A stretch of 64,000 bases of DNA from an uncultured bacterium (GTDB lineage: Bacteria; Armatimonadota; Hebobacteria; CAIYQO01): contig CAIYQO010000029.1 in assembly GCA_903928345.1 (NCBI GenBank), positions 23,617 through 87,616 on the forward strand, read 5' to 3'. Of this stretch, positions 40,174 to 50,065 are shown piece by piece (the first letter of the stretch is position 1; each line of letters opens with the position of its first letter). The notes under the pieces were generated by a model. That model ran no database searches. It was not told the origin of the DNA and saw nothing but the letters and a program-made list of their open reading frames with translations. The position numbers were made by a program, and so were the translations under genes.

Positions 40174-41612
40174 CGTGGGCCGACCTGCCGGCGCTCTACC
40201 CGATGCTTATCCCGGCGGCCACCGCGGTGCTGCTGTTGCTGACGCTCACCGTGCGGCGCGACGCGCGGCTGGCGGCGGGGGTGGCGATGGCCGGCTTCAT
40301 CGCCGGGTTGCTGGCCCTCGCGGCATCGGCGGCGGAGCTGTCCCACCCGGTGACGATGCTCCTCACCGTCGACCGCTTCGCCGTGGTCTTCTGGGGGATT
40401 CTCCTCTTCGCCGGGTTGCTGGTGTCGGTCTTCGCGGTGGGGTACTTCCGCACGCTGCGCGAGCCGCGCGAGGAGTTCTACCTGCTCTGGCTGCTGGCGG
40501 TGGTGGGCGCCATGGTAATGGCCGCCAGCGCGCACTTTGCCGCCTTCTTCCTCGGGTTGGAGCTGCTCAGCGTGTCGCTGTATGTCCTCATCGCCTACCC
40601 GCGCATGCAATCGCGCGCGGTGGAGGCGGGGGTGAAGTACCTGATCCTCGCCGGCGCCTCCAGCGCCTTCGTCCTCTTCGGCATGGCGCTGACCTACGCC
40701 GCCACCGGCACGCTGACCTTCGCCGAACTTTTCACGCACCTCACGCTCTTCCCCGGGGACGTGCTGCTGCTCGGTGGGGTGGTGATGATTCTCGTCGGGG
40801 TGGGCTTCAAGCTGGCGCTGGTGCCCTTCCACTTCTGGACGCCGGACGTCTATGAAGGCGCGCCGCTGCCGGTGACCGCCGCGGTGGCCACGGTGTCCAA
40901 AGGCGCCGCCTTCGCGCTGCTCACGCGGCTCCTCCTCGGCGTCATCCAGGCGCAACCGGGGCATTCCACGCTGGCGGTGATCTTCACGCTGCTCGCCCTC
41001 GCGTCCATGATTGTCGGCAACCTGCTGGCGCTGGCACAAGGCAATTTGAAGCGTCTGCTGGCGTACTCCTCCATCGCCAACATGGGGTACGCGCTCACCG
41101 CCTTCATCGCCGGCGGCGACGCGGCGCGCGTGGCGATCCCCTACTTTTTCGCCGGCTACATCGTCGCCGTCCTCGCCGCCTTCGGGGTGATGACGCAGCT
41201 CTCCACCCCCGAACACGAGCTGCAGGAGGTGGAGGACTACCGCGGGCTGGCGTGGCGCTACCCGTGGTCGGCGGCGCTGCTCACCGTGGCGCTGCTGTCG
41301 CTGGCGGGCATCCCGCTCACCGCCGGCTTTCTGGGCAAGTTCTTCGTGCTCACCGCGGGCATGGCGGCGGGACGCTGGACGCTGGTGGTGACGCTGGTGC
41401 TCACCAGCGGTCTCGGGTTGTACTACTACCTGCGCGTCATCACCGCGCTTTACCAGGCGCCGCTGGAAGGCGAGCAGCCGACGCCGCCTCCCCTGCACCT
41501 GCCGCACCGCCTGTCCGTGTTGACCGGCCTGGCGCTGGCGGTGCTCGCCGCGCTGCTGCTGCTGCTGGGCGTCTACCCGTCGCCGGTGCTGCATTTGTTG
41601 GCGTGGCCGTGA
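40170..41612 (+). CDS. nuoN: NADH-quinone oxidoreductase subunit N
   Basis: ATGA overlap with nuoM; FFLGLELLSVSLYVLIAY, LVPFHFWTPDVYEGAPLPVTAAVATVSKGAAF. Confidence 0.94.
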   Translation: MTWADLPALYPMLIPAATAVLLLLTLTVRRDARLAAGVAMAGFIAGLLALAASAAELSHPVTMLLTVDRFAVVFWGILLFAGLLVSVFAVGYFRTLREPREEFYLLWLLAVVGAMVMAASAHFAAFFLGLELLSVSLYVLIAYPRMQSRAVEAGVKYLILAGASSAFVLFGMALTYAATGTLTFAELFTHLTLFPGDVLLLGGVVMILVGVGFKLALVPFHFWTPDVYEGAPLPVTAAVATVSKGAAFALLTRLLLGVIQAQPGHSTLAVIFTLLALASMIVGNLLALAQGNLKRLLAYSSIANMGYALTAFIAGGDAARVAIPYFFAGYIVAVLAAFGVMTQLSTPEHELQEVEDYRGLAWRYPWSAALLTVALLSLAGIPLTAGFLGKFFVLTAGMAAGRWTLVVTLVLTSGLGLYYYLRVITALYQAPLEGEQPTPPPLHLPHRLSVLTGLALAVLAALLLLLGVYPSPVLHLLAWP

Positions 41613-41654
41613 CCCTCCGCACCGGACATGGTGGGTGTGCGTTGCCGGATACCC

Positions 41655-41847
41655 CGCGCAACCCCTATCCCCCCGACCCCCTTTCCCCGGCGCGGAGAAA
41701 GGGGGAGCACCAGGAGGAAGGACGATCTGCGCGGCTAAATGTCAGACTTGTGTAAGACTTGGTCTTAAGGCGATCGGTTATCGACTACTCACGTACCAAC
41801 CCCCCTTTCTCCGCGCCGGGGAAAAGCGGGGGGATAGGGGTCGCGCG
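41655..41847. repeat. 193-bp inverted repeat downstream of nuoN
   Basis: CGCGCAACCCCTATCCCCCCGACCCCCTTTCCCCGGCGCGGAGAAAGGGGG ... CCCCCCTTTCTCCGCGCCGGGGAAAAGCGGGGGGATAGGGGTCGCGCG. Confidence 0.8.
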
Positions 41848-41907
41848 AGCGCGTCGTGACTGAAAACCGACGCCCTTTTCGAACGTGTTTCACCCGGGAG
41901 GCGTAGC

Positions 41908-42426
41908 ATGGACCACGAAATTCTCTACGAGGGCAAATACCTGCGCCTGCTGCGCACGGGGCATTGGGAGTATACCGAGCGGGTGGCGATCAGCGGGATC
42001 GTGGGGATCGTGGCGGTGACGCCGGAAGGCAACTTGCTGCTGGTGGAGCAGTTCCGCCCGCCGGTGCACGCGTCGGTGATCGAGCTGCCGGCCGGGCTGG
42101 CGGGGGATCATCCCGGCGCGGCGGAAGAAGAATTGGCGGACGCCGCACGGCGCGAGCTGCTCGAGGAAACCGGCTACGCCGCGGAGACGATGACCCTCCT
42201 GACCGCCGGGCCGCCCAGCGCGGGCACCACCAGCGAGGTGATTACCCTGTTCCGCGCCGACGGATTGACGCGCGAGCACGCGGGCGGGGGCGATGCCACG
42301 GAGACGATCACCGTGCACGAAGTGCCCCTCGCCGACGTGCCCGCGTGGTTGGCAACGCGCCGGCAAGCCGGGGCGCAGCTCGATCTGCGCATCTACACCG
42401 GGTTGTGGTTCCTGGCGCAGGGGTGA
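41908..42426 (+). CDS. NUDIX hydrolase, ADP-ribose pyrophosphatase-like
   Basis: LPAGLAGDHPGAAEEELADAARRELLEETGYAAE NUDIX box; RBS GGGAGG. Confidence 0.85.
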   Translation: MDHEILYEGKYLRLLRTGHWEYTERVAISGIVGIVAVTPEGNLLLVEQFRPPVHASVIELPAGLAGDHPGAAEEELADAARRELLEETGYAAETMTLLTAGPPSAGTTSEVITLFRADGLTREHAGGGDATETITVHEVPLADVPAWLATRRQAGAQLDLRIYTGLWFLAQG

Positions 42427-42427
42427 G

Positions 42428-42823
42428 CTACGCCGCCTTCTCCCCGCCTTCGCTCCAGCTAAAGAGCGTGTCGAACTCCGCGGGCAACTGTGCCAGTACG
42501 TCGGTGATCTCCCCCGGCGCCACGGCATCCACCAGCACCGAGATGACCGCGCGGGTGTGGAAGACCGCCATCGGCATCTGTGTGCCTTCGAGGGCCGCCA
42601 CGCACGTGTAAAACTCCTTCAACGTGTAGGGTTGACGTTCCTCGGCCTCGCGCAGGTAGACGCCGATCTCCGTCGGCAACTCCGCCGCCAATTGCGCCGC
42701 CTCGTTCCCGTACAGCCGCTCCCCCAGCGCATGCAACACGGCATGCACGGCGTGCACCGTCGCCCCGCCGTCCGCCAGCCGCGCGCGATGCTGCACCTGT
42801 CCGATGAAGTCATCGTAGGTCAT
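42428..42823 (-). CDS. DUF2267 family protein
   Basis: MTYDDFIGQVQHRARL...AVLHALGERLYGNEAAQLAAELPTEIGVYL pattern; RBS GGGAGG. Confidence 0.7.
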   Translation of the reverse strand: MTYDDFIGQVQHRARLADGGATVHAVHAVLHALGERLYGNEAAQLAAELPTEIGVYLREAEERQPYTLKEFYTCVAALEGTQMPMAVFHTRAVISVLVDAVAPGEITDVLAQLPAEFDTLFSWSEGGEKAA

Positions 42824-42932
42824 AGCGCACCTCCCTGTCTCTATCATCTTTCCGACACGCCGCCGCGCTTACGCGCCGGGGACGCGACAGTGGGGGATCG
42901 CGGATTGCGGATTGAGTGGCGCTAACCGCGCG

Positions 42933-43937
42933 TCACACGCACACGCCGGCGGGCATCAGCGTGTCGAGGGCGGTGAGTACGTCGTCAACGGTGATGCGGG
43001 TGAGGCAGGGGGCGCTGGGGCAGACGTACGCCTCGCAGCAGTGCTGGGCGCGCCGGTTGAGCAGGACGTGCGGGGCGGTGTAGCCGGCGTAGGCGGCCAG
43101 GTCGCCGGGGCGCAGCAGGGCGCAGTGCGGTATATCCTGCGCTGCCGCCACGTGCAGCAGGGCGTGATTGGCGCTCACGAGCACGGCGCAGCGCCGCAAC
43201 AGCGCGGCCAGCACGACGAGTGGCTGGTCGGCGCCGAGGACAGGCACGGGGGTGCGCGCGAGAAAGTTGACGTCGTGGGCCGACCCCGCGTCCGCGCCGC
43301 TCGCGAGGAGCACCGGCGTCCACCCCCGCGCGGTCACCGCGTCGAGCAGCTCCACCCAGCGCTCCACCGGCCAGCGGTGCCCCGGCGGGTCGGCGGCGAC
43401 GTGCAGGGCGATCACGGGGCGGTCGGCGGGCAGGGGGTGCGCCGCCCACAGCGCGGCCGCGGCGGCGGCGCTCCGGGTGTCTACCCCAAGGCCGCGCCAG
43501 GCGTCGCTGGGCACCCCGAGCCCCGTGGCGATTGCCAGGAAGGCGTCGGCGCGCGAGCAGTCGGTCGTCTCACGGAAGGGTGATCCGAAGAAGCGCGCGA
43601 GGGCGGCGGGGGCGTGGCCGCACCGCCGGTGGGCGCCGGAAAAGATGGCCATCCAGGCGGCGCGCTCGTGGTCGGTGAGGTTGATGGCCAGGTCGTAGTG
43701 CTGGGCGCGCAGCATTTTCAAAAACGCGGCGGCGTGCCGGCGGTTGCGATGGTACCCTTTGCGGTCGTAGCCGAAGACGGAGCGGAGGAACGGCGGGGTG
43801 CCGACAAGTACGCGATCGTGATCCGGCACGACGAGGTCGATCTCGGTGTCGGGGTCGGCGGCGCGCAGCGCCAGCGCCAGCGGGGTGACGGCCAGCACAT
43901 CGGGCAGCGGGCGCAGGCAGATGATGAGTATCCTCAT
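42933..43937 (-). CDS. Glycosyltransferase family 9 (heptosyltransferase-like)
   Basis: MRILIICLRPLPDVLAVTPLALALRAADPDTEIDLVV; HVAADPPGHRWPVERWVELLDAV; start at 43937. Confidence 0.8.
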   Translation of the reverse strand: MRILIICLRPLPDVLAVTPLALALRAADPDTEIDLVVPDHDRVLVGTPPFLRSVFGYDRKGYHRNRRHAAAFLKMLRAQHYDLAINLTDHERAAWMAIFSGAHRRCGHAPAALARFFGSPFRETTDCSRADAFLAIATGLGVPSDAWRGLGVDTRSAAAAAALWAAHPLPADRPVIALHVAADPPGHRWPVERWVELLDAVTARGWTPVLLASGADAGSAHDVNFLARTPVPVLGADQPLVVLAALLRRCAVLVSANHALLHVAAAQDIPHCALLRPGDLAAYAGYTAPHVLLNRRAQHCCEAYVCPSAPCLTRITVDDVLTALDTLMPAGVCV

Positions 43938-46294
43938 GGCGTGCCGCCCTCGGTTTCCGACGCGTCGGCCTCCACGGGCGGCGCGAGCAGCGTCACGAAA
44001 TAGTCGCGGTACCGGGCGATGAGGGCCGTCTGGGCAGCGGCCAACGCCGCCGCGACGGGTGTGCGCGGGGCGTGCGCCGTCGCGGCCAGCGCCGCGGCCA
44101 GCGCGTCCGCATCGTGTGCGGGGATGCGCCGGTCCGCCGGGTCGGCGACGCCGATAATCGGCGTGCCCGCGGCCTGTGCCACACGGCACGGCGCGCCGGC
44201 ATCGGCGGGCGTCAACCGGATCACCGCCGCCGCCCGGCGCAGGAAAGCCGCCCGCCAGGAGGTGTATCCGAGCAGGTGCACGCGCGTGAGTCCTTGCGCC
44301 CGGCACGCCGTCCGCAAAACAACCTCCTGCGGGCCATCGCCCAGTATCACCAGGTGGTGCGGCGCTTGCGTCGTGGCGCAGAAGCGCCGGAACCCCGCCA
44401 GCAGCGTGTCGGGATCCCCACCGGCGTCGCGGGCGATTTCGTGCACAAAGAAGGGTGGCAGGTGCGCGGTGACCGCGTCGTCCGTGGTGTCGCGCACGTC
44501 TTCCCCCGGCAACGGCAGCGCGGCGACGGCGACCGTAGCGGCGAGTTGCGCGCACAGCGCGTCCGACGGGGCGATCACGCCGTCAAAATCGGTGTAGCGT
44601 TCCACCGCGTCGCCGGGCAGCGCGCACGGCAGCAGGGCGACGTACCGCATCGGCACGCGATTGAGGGCATGCTCCTCCCGGCTGATGCGCACCAGTTCCT
44701 CGGTAAGGCCGGGCCGCGTCGCGACGATGCAATCGTACTCCATGCCGACGTAGGCCAAGTGGCGCCCGCCGCGTTGCACCTCGTCGGCGTCGCGCAACAG
44801 CAGCAACTGCGCGTGCACCGCGACCCGCGCGTCGAGTTGCTCTTCGGCACGGGTCACCGATTGCGCGTGGAAGAAGCCGACCGTCATCCCCGCGCGGCAC
44901 AACCCGTTCATCAGCGCGAGCAGGCCGGGAAGCGCGGGGAACCCGTCGGGATCGTGGGCGACGAACAGGAGGCGCGGGGGCTCGTCTTCGCCGCGCAGCC
45001 GTGGGCGGGGAAGGGTGAAGAAGTGCGCGCGGGCGCCGAGGAGCTTCATCATCCCGGTCCAGGCGCGCGTGCGCCGGAGCCGGCGATAGAGGGGCAGCAA
45101 GGCGCGCGGCATGACATCCTCGTCGCCGATCAACGCCTGATCCAGCCGCGGCAGCGTGGTGCGCGGCTGCGTCAGCGGGTAGCGGCCGTCGAGGGCGTCG
45201 CGAATCACGCGGTGATAGGCTTCTCCCATGGCGTCGAGGGAGAAGAGCGCACCGGCGCGCTGCCGCCCGGCGTCGCTCATCCGTTGCCAGCGCTCCGGGG
45301 ACGCATGGAGCGCTGCGATGGCCGCCGCGAAACCGTCCACGTCGCCGACGTCGACCAGCACGCCCGTTTCGCCGTCGACGATGGTGTAATCCGTGACGCC
45401 GGGTAACGACGACGCCACCACCACGCACCCGCACGCCGCCGCTTCCACCGGCACCAGGCCGAACCCTTCACTCGTCGAGGGAAAGAGCGTGATGTGCGCG
45501 TTGAGGAAGGCGTCGTACACCTCCTCGTGCGTCTTCCAGCCCAGGAAGGTGACGGCATCGCTGAGGCCGGCTTCCGCAAAGAGGCGCCGCAACGTCTCTG
45601 CGTCCGGGCCTTCCCCGATCAACCGCAGATGGAAAGGGATACGCCGTGCGCGGCACGCCTGCAGGATGCCGGGGAGGAAATTGACACCCTTCTCGCCGTT
45701 CGTCAGGCGACCGACATACAGCAGATTCAGCTCCGGCTTCCAGGGGTATCGCCCGGCCACTTGCGTCGCGGTCGGCAACTCGATGCCGTTGGGAATGAGC
45801 AAGATCGGCTTACCCGGCGCGCGTTTTTGCGCGATGGCATGCACGCGGGGGCTGATGCCGATCAGCGCGTTCCACGCCGCGCGGTTCGCCAGGTAATACT
45901 GGTAGCAACTGGCAATGTCGCCGTGAATCACCGGGATGGCGACGGTGGTCTCCGGCAAATAGGCCAGCGCGGCCTGCACGATGGGGGTGTTGTTGACGAA
46001 CACCACGTCGTAGCCTTGGGCGGCCAGGAAGGCGCCGACGCGCCGGGCATGCGCGGCGGGGGAGGCGAACGGCCCGCGGGGTTGATCCAGGTGGTGCGCC
46101 GGGATGCCCAGGCCTGCCAGGTCGGCAAAGACGCGCCCCGGCTCGACGGTGGTAACGATCTCCACGTCCATCCCCTGCTGCTGGAGATAGTGCGCGAGCT
46201 TGATCAGGTACGTTTCCACGCCCCCGCCGGGCATCGCGCCGGTGGTCAGGGCAACGCGGATGGGGGCATCCGTGCGACGCGGCGGTCCATTCAT
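43934..46294 (-). CDS. Double-domain GT4-type glycosyltransferase
   Basis: N-terminal GT4 (MPGGGVETYLIKLAHYL, LLYVGRLTNGEKGVNFL, LFPSTSEGFGLVPVEAAACGCVVVAS) plus second GT-like half (LVILGDGPQEVVLR, GTPIIGVADPADRRI). Confidence 0.8.
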   Translation of the reverse strand: MNGPPRRTDAPIRVALTTGAMPGGGVETYLIKLAHYLQQQGMDVEIVTTVEPGRVFADLAGLGIPAHHLDQPRGPFASPAAHARRVGAFLAAQGYDVVFVNNTPIVQAALAYLPETTVAIPVIHGDIASCYQYYLANRAAWNALIGISPRVHAIAQKRAPGKPILLIPNGIELPTATQVAGRYPWKPELNLLYVGRLTNGEKGVNFLPGILQACRARRIPFHLRLIGEGPDAETLRRLFAEAGLSDAVTFLGWKTHEEVYDAFLNAHITLFPSTSEGFGLVPVEAAACGCVVVASSLPGVTDYTIVDGETGVLVDVGDVDGFAAAIAALHASPERWQRMSDAGRQRAGALFSLDAMGEAYHRVIRDALDGRYPLTQPRTTLPRLDQALIGDEDVMPRALLPLYRRLRRTRAWTGMMKLLGARAHFFTLPRPRLRGEDEPPRLLFVAHDPDGFPALPGLLALMNGLCRAGMTVGFFHAQSVTRAEEQLDARVAVHAQLLLLRDADEVQRGGRHLAYVGMEYDCIVATRPGLTEELVRISREEHALNRVPMRYVALLPCALPGDAVERYTDFDGVIAPSDALCAQLAATVAVAALPLPGEDVRDTTDDAVTAHLPPFFVHEIARDAGGDPDTLLAGFRRFCATTQAPHHLVILGDGPQEVVLRTACRAQGLTRVHLLGYTSWRAAFLRRAAAVIRLTPADAGAPCRVAQAAGTPIIGVADPADRRIPAHDADALAAALAATAHAPRTPVAAALAAAQTALIARYRDYFVTLLAPPVEADASETEGGTP

Positions 46295-47343
46295 TTGCCG
46301 TCCCCCGGCGTGGTCGGCGCGTCCGCGGCCCGCCGACGCGCGGCATGGCGGGCCCGGCGGGTGAGCAGATTTTCGATCGGGCGCCAGAGCGGGCGCAGCA
46401 GCGTCCAGAGGAAGGACCGTGTCGCCGGGGTGTTCGTCGTCGCCGCGTGCGCGCGGTACAACTGCGTGAAATAGTGCCGCCATTCCCGCCGATTCTCGCG
46501 CGTCCGCGGGCAGCGCCAGAGCAGGGGGCGAATTTCTGCCACGGGCACGCCTTGCTGCAACAGCGACCACATGGCATCGAACTGGAATTTGGCGATATAC
46601 GCGTTGACAGAGCGCCGCGGCAGGTGGCGCAAGTGCCCCTGACGCAACTCGTCGAGGAGCAGGGTCACGAAGGGCAGCTCCCCTTGAATCTTCGCGGTGG
46701 TGGAGACGCGGCCGTCGGCATCCCGGTGATAATATGCGCTGACCTGGCCGTCATAGCCGACGGGGTAGCGATTGGCGATCTGGCACCACAGGTACAGGTC
46801 TTCGCCGAAGGTCGAGGTGGTGTATGCAGGGCGGATTTCTTCAATCACCCGGCGCGGGATGAGTGTCGAGGAGGACCAGAGCGGCGTGTCGCACATCGCG
46901 TTGGCATAGTAATCGGGCAACAGGCCGCGCGTAAAATCGTTCGGCAGCGCCGTCAATTGCGCGGGGACGACCGAGCCATCGGGGTTGACCATGGCGTATT
47001 TCACCCCGACGGCGCCCGCCTGGGGGAAGTCGCGGATCAGCGCCACCAGCCGTGCCAGGCACTCCGGATGCCACGCGTCGTCGGCATCCAGAAAGACGAA
47101 GTGTTCCCCCCGGGCTTCCCGCATGCCGCGGTCGCGCGCGGCGCCTTGCCCGGCGTTGGCCTGGGCAATGAGGCGGAGGCGGGGATCGGTGTACCGCTGC
47201 ACGATGTCGGCGCTATGGTCCGTGGAACCATCGTCAATAATCACAATTTCGTAATCGGTGAAGGTTTGCGCGAGGACGGAATCGAGGGTGCGGCCAATGT
47301 AGGCTTCTTTGTTGTACAGGGGGATGATTACCGAGACTGTCAT
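46291..47343 (-). CDS. Glycosyltransferase family 2, copy 1
   Basis: MTVSVIIPLYNKEAYIGRTLDSVLAQTFTDYEIVIIDDGSTDHS, VFLDADDAWHPE. Confidence 0.9.
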   Translation of the reverse strand: MTVSVIIPLYNKEAYIGRTLDSVLAQTFTDYEIVIIDDGSTDHSADIVQRYTDPRLRLIAQANAGQGAARDRGMREARGEHFVFLDADDAWHPECLARLVALIRDFPQAGAVGVKYAMVNPDGSVVPAQLTALPNDFTRGLLPDYYANAMCDTPLWSSSTLIPRRVIEEIRPAYTTSTFGEDLYLWCQIANRYPVGYDGQVSAYYHRDADGRVSTTAKIQGELPFVTLLLDELRQGHLRHLPRRSVNAYIAKFQFDAMWSLLQQGVPVAEIRPLLWRCPRTRENRREWRHYFTQLYRAHAATTNTPATRSFLWTLLRPLWRPIENLLTRRARHAARRRAADAPTTPGDGK

Positions 47344-47391
47344 GGGACGGTTCCTGCCTCATCGGGCCGACGTTCACGCGCGCGGACTCTA

Positions 47392-47421
47392 ATAGTACGG
47401 AACAAGCACCAGCCCTGTCAA
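47392..47421 (-). promoter_or_regulatory. Sigma-70-like promoter for the GT operon
   Basis: Minus strand TTGACA - 18 nt - TACTAT. Confidence 0.5.
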
Positions 47422-47553
47422 TAACGCATACCAAAGTTACCGCTGGCCGATGTGAGGAGGCCGGCACATCGGCACGGACGCGCGGCTACGCCGCCGCGTT
47501 GGCATCCGATGCCCCGCCGGCGCAATGCGCCGGCGGGGCACGGGGATCGCCCC

Positions 47554-48864
47554 TTACCCGGTGGGCGCGGCAACGGCTGTCGCAATGGACGCAGGCAGGC
47601 CCAGGAAGGCGCGCGGGTTGTCGAAGAATAGCGCGGTGCGGGTCGCCTCGTCTAAGTCGCGGAAATAGTAGCCGTAATACGACGACATTCTCCCGCCCAG
47701 ATTCTCATGGCCGGGCAATAAGCAGATGACGTAGTCGGTGCCGAACATCAGGCGCTGCCGCAGGATGGGGTTCTGCGCGTATAACACCGCGACATTCCGC
47801 GCCGATTCATCGTCGGTAAAGGCGGCAATATCGGCGTAGACGTTGGGATAGATGTCCATGAAGTCCAGAATCCGCTTCGTCCAATTGGTCGCCAGGTTTT
47901 GCTGCGCCAGATAGGCGGCGACGGCATCGGAACCGCCGCAGTGCGCCAGGTTGAGGCGCAGCCGCGGATGATTTTTCAGCACGGGTTCCCAGTGTTGCGG
48001 AGCGGCCAACGCCTTATATTCCTCGTGCAGCGGGCTGAAGAAGTTGTAGAACGAATTCATCTGGCAATGCGCCGTCACCGGGATGGCCTGCGCTTCGCAA
48101 TAGGCAAAGATGTTGGTGAGCGTGTTCTCCGTCGGCAGATAGCCCAACGGCGGGTAAATCTTCACCCCGACGAACGGACGGTTCGGCCCGACGTTGTTCT
48201 TGACGAACGTTTCGATGCCCGGACGGCGCGGGTCCACGCCGAGGAAGGGTAACACCATGTCCGGCGCTGGCACGCGCAGTGCCACCAGCTCCTCCATGTG
48301 CACCTGATACCCCGGCGAGAGTTCGACGCCGGTGTAGTCGATCTTCAGCTGGTCCGGCAGCGTCAGCGCGGCCAGCGGGGAGGGGTGCGTTTTGGTGCTG
48401 AACTCTTCGATGAGGTCTAGCATCTTTTGCTTCACGACCGGTTTCAGCGCGGCCGGCACCTGGGCCAACAGGGGAGCGATCAGCGAGTTGGCCAGCTCCG
48501 TGAAGGTGGCCCCCTGGTCGGTATCCGCGACATCGCCATGCCGGAAGATGTAGAAGATATCCATCATCAGCGGCAGGGTGATCAAGTCATCCGCCTGGTG
48601 TGCGCTGTATCCCGCGCAATCCTTCGCCAGGTGTTGGGCGCAGCTCTCCGCCAGCACCTCACAGAGCCCGGCAATGCTGCCGATCGTGTCGGTGAGCTTC
48701 TGAAAGAAACCGCGGTGGTCCTGGGAGGCCGCGGTCAGGAATGACGGCTGTGGATACACGGGGTACTGTTTTTGCACCGCGCTGTCGAGAATCGCCAGCA
48801 ATTCCCGCAGCAGATACTCGAGGGTGAAGAGGTGGCAGTGGGCGTCGAAAGCTTTGTCCGCCAT
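47554..48864 (-). CDS. Amidohydrolase-superfamily (TIM-barrel metal hydrolase) protein
   Basis: FDAHCHLF N-terminal HxH; VGVKIYPPLGY; HPRLRLNLAHCGGSD; RLMFGTDYVICLLPG. Confidence 0.75.
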   Translation of the reverse strand: MADKAFDAHCHLFTLEYLLRELLAILDSAVQKQYPVYPQPSFLTAASQDHRGFFQKLTDTIGSIAGLCEVLAESCAQHLAKDCAGYSAHQADDLITLPLMMDIFYIFRHGDVADTDQGATFTELANSLIAPLLAQVPAALKPVVKQKMLDLIEEFSTKTHPSPLAALTLPDQLKIDYTGVELSPGYQVHMEELVALRVPAPDMVLPFLGVDPRRPGIETFVKNNVGPNRPFVGVKIYPPLGYLPTENTLTNIFAYCEAQAIPVTAHCQMNSFYNFFSPLHEEYKALAAPQHWEPVLKNHPRLRLNLAHCGGSDAVAAYLAQQNLATNWTKRILDFMDIYPNVYADIAAFTDDESARNVAVLYAQNPILRQRLMFGTDYVICLLPGHENLGGRMSSYYGYYFRDLDEATRTALFFDNPRAFLGLPASIATAVAAPTG

Positions 48865-48963
48865 GGTGGTTCTCCTTTGTCAAATTGGGATGTAATTTAT
48901 GGGTGCGGCGCCACCATGGCCCCGGGTCTTCTTCGCGCCGGTATAGTTCGATAATCAATGGCT

Positions 48964-48992
48964 AGTTTAGGCGGACAGCGCTGTCTCGTCAA
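48964..48992 (-). promoter_or_regulatory. Promoter with palindromic operator upstream of amidohydrolase gene
   Basis: Minus strand TTGACG - 17 nt - TAAACT; perfect palindrome GACAGCGCTGTC (48974-48985) in the spacer. Confidence 0.45.
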
Positions 48993-49054
48993 CGGAATAG
49001 TCGACGCATTGTGCGAGGAATCGTACAAATGGGGAGTCGGTCTTGCACGAGAAC

Positions 49055-50065
49055 CTACTCCCGTCCCCACCGCAGGTACCACTTCTGCACGGGGCGCCAG
49101 AGGGGGCGCGTGAGGCGCAATGCGCCGTAGGCGAGGTAGGCGAGGAGGCGCGGGAGGGTCCACGGGGCGGCGCGCAACGCGTGCAGGCGGCGCGGGAGCA
49201 GGGCGTCCCATACCCACCACCAGGCCGTGCGGTTCGTCCCCGCGCGCTCGCACACGGCGAAGAGCGGCGCCATCTGCTCCAGCGGCGCGCCGCCGTGCAC
49301 CATGCGCGTGAGGGTTTCCAGTTGGTACTTCGTCACGTAAGCGCGCACCGCGGGGGTGCCATACGCCGCCGAGTGCCGCAGCCGCGTGACCACGGGCATC
49401 TCCCCCGTGTCCCGCGCCGTGTTGAGCGCGCGGCCCGCGGCGTCGGTGTGGTACAGGGCCAGCAGGCTGCTGTCGTAGGCAATGGGGTAGCGGTCGGCCA
49501 GTTGGCTCCACAGGTACAGGTCTTCGCCGAGGCGCGCGGGCGAGGGGGCGGGATCGACGACGTCATAGGCATCGCGGCGGATGATCGTCGAGGAGGAGCC
49601 CAGCGGCGGGTCCGCCAGCGCGCAGGCGTAGTAGTCCGGCAGCACGCCGCGAAAGGTGCCGCGCGCGGGGCCGCTGAGGCGCAACGGCGTGGCGCGTCCG
49701 TCCGGCCCCACCACGGCGCACCCGACGCCGGCGACGCCCGCGTCGGGATAGTCGCGCAGCAAGGCGACAAGCGCGGCCAGGCACCCGGGTGCCCAGGCGT
49801 CGTCGGCGTCGAGCAAGGCCACCGCCTCGCCGCGCGCGGCGCGGATGCCGCGGTCGCGTGCCGGCCCCGGCCCGGCGTTCGGTTGGGAGATCACCCGGAT
49901 GCGCGGGTCCGCTACCGCCGCCACCGCGGCCAGGCTGTCGTCGGTCGAGCCGTCGTCGACCACCAGAATCTCCATCGGGGCGTGCGTCTGTGCCAGCGCC
50001 GTGCGCAGCGCGCGCCCGATGTAGGCGGCCTTGTTGTACAGCGGCACCACCACAGACACCTTCAT
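49055..50065 (-). CDS. Glycosyltransferase family 2, copy 2
   Basis: MKVSVVVPLYNKAAYIGRALRTALAQTHAPMEILVVDDGSTDDS, ALLDADDAWAPG; paralogous to 46291..47343. Confidence 0.9.
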   Translation of the reverse strand: MKVSVVVPLYNKAAYIGRALRTALAQTHAPMEILVVDDGSTDDSLAAVAAVADPRIRVISQPNAGPGPARDRGIRAARGEAVALLDADDAWAPGCLAALVALLRDYPDAGVAGVGCAVVGPDGRATPLRLSGPARGTFRGVLPDYYACALADPPLGSSSTIIRRDAYDVVDPAPSPARLGEDLYLWSQLADRYPIAYDSSLLALYHTDAAGRALNTARDTGEMPVVTRLRHSAAYGTPAVRAYVTKYQLETLTRMVHGGAPLEQMAPLFAVCERAGTNRTAWWWVWDALLPRRLHALRAAPWTLPRLLAYLAYGALRLTRPLWRPVQKWYLRWGRE

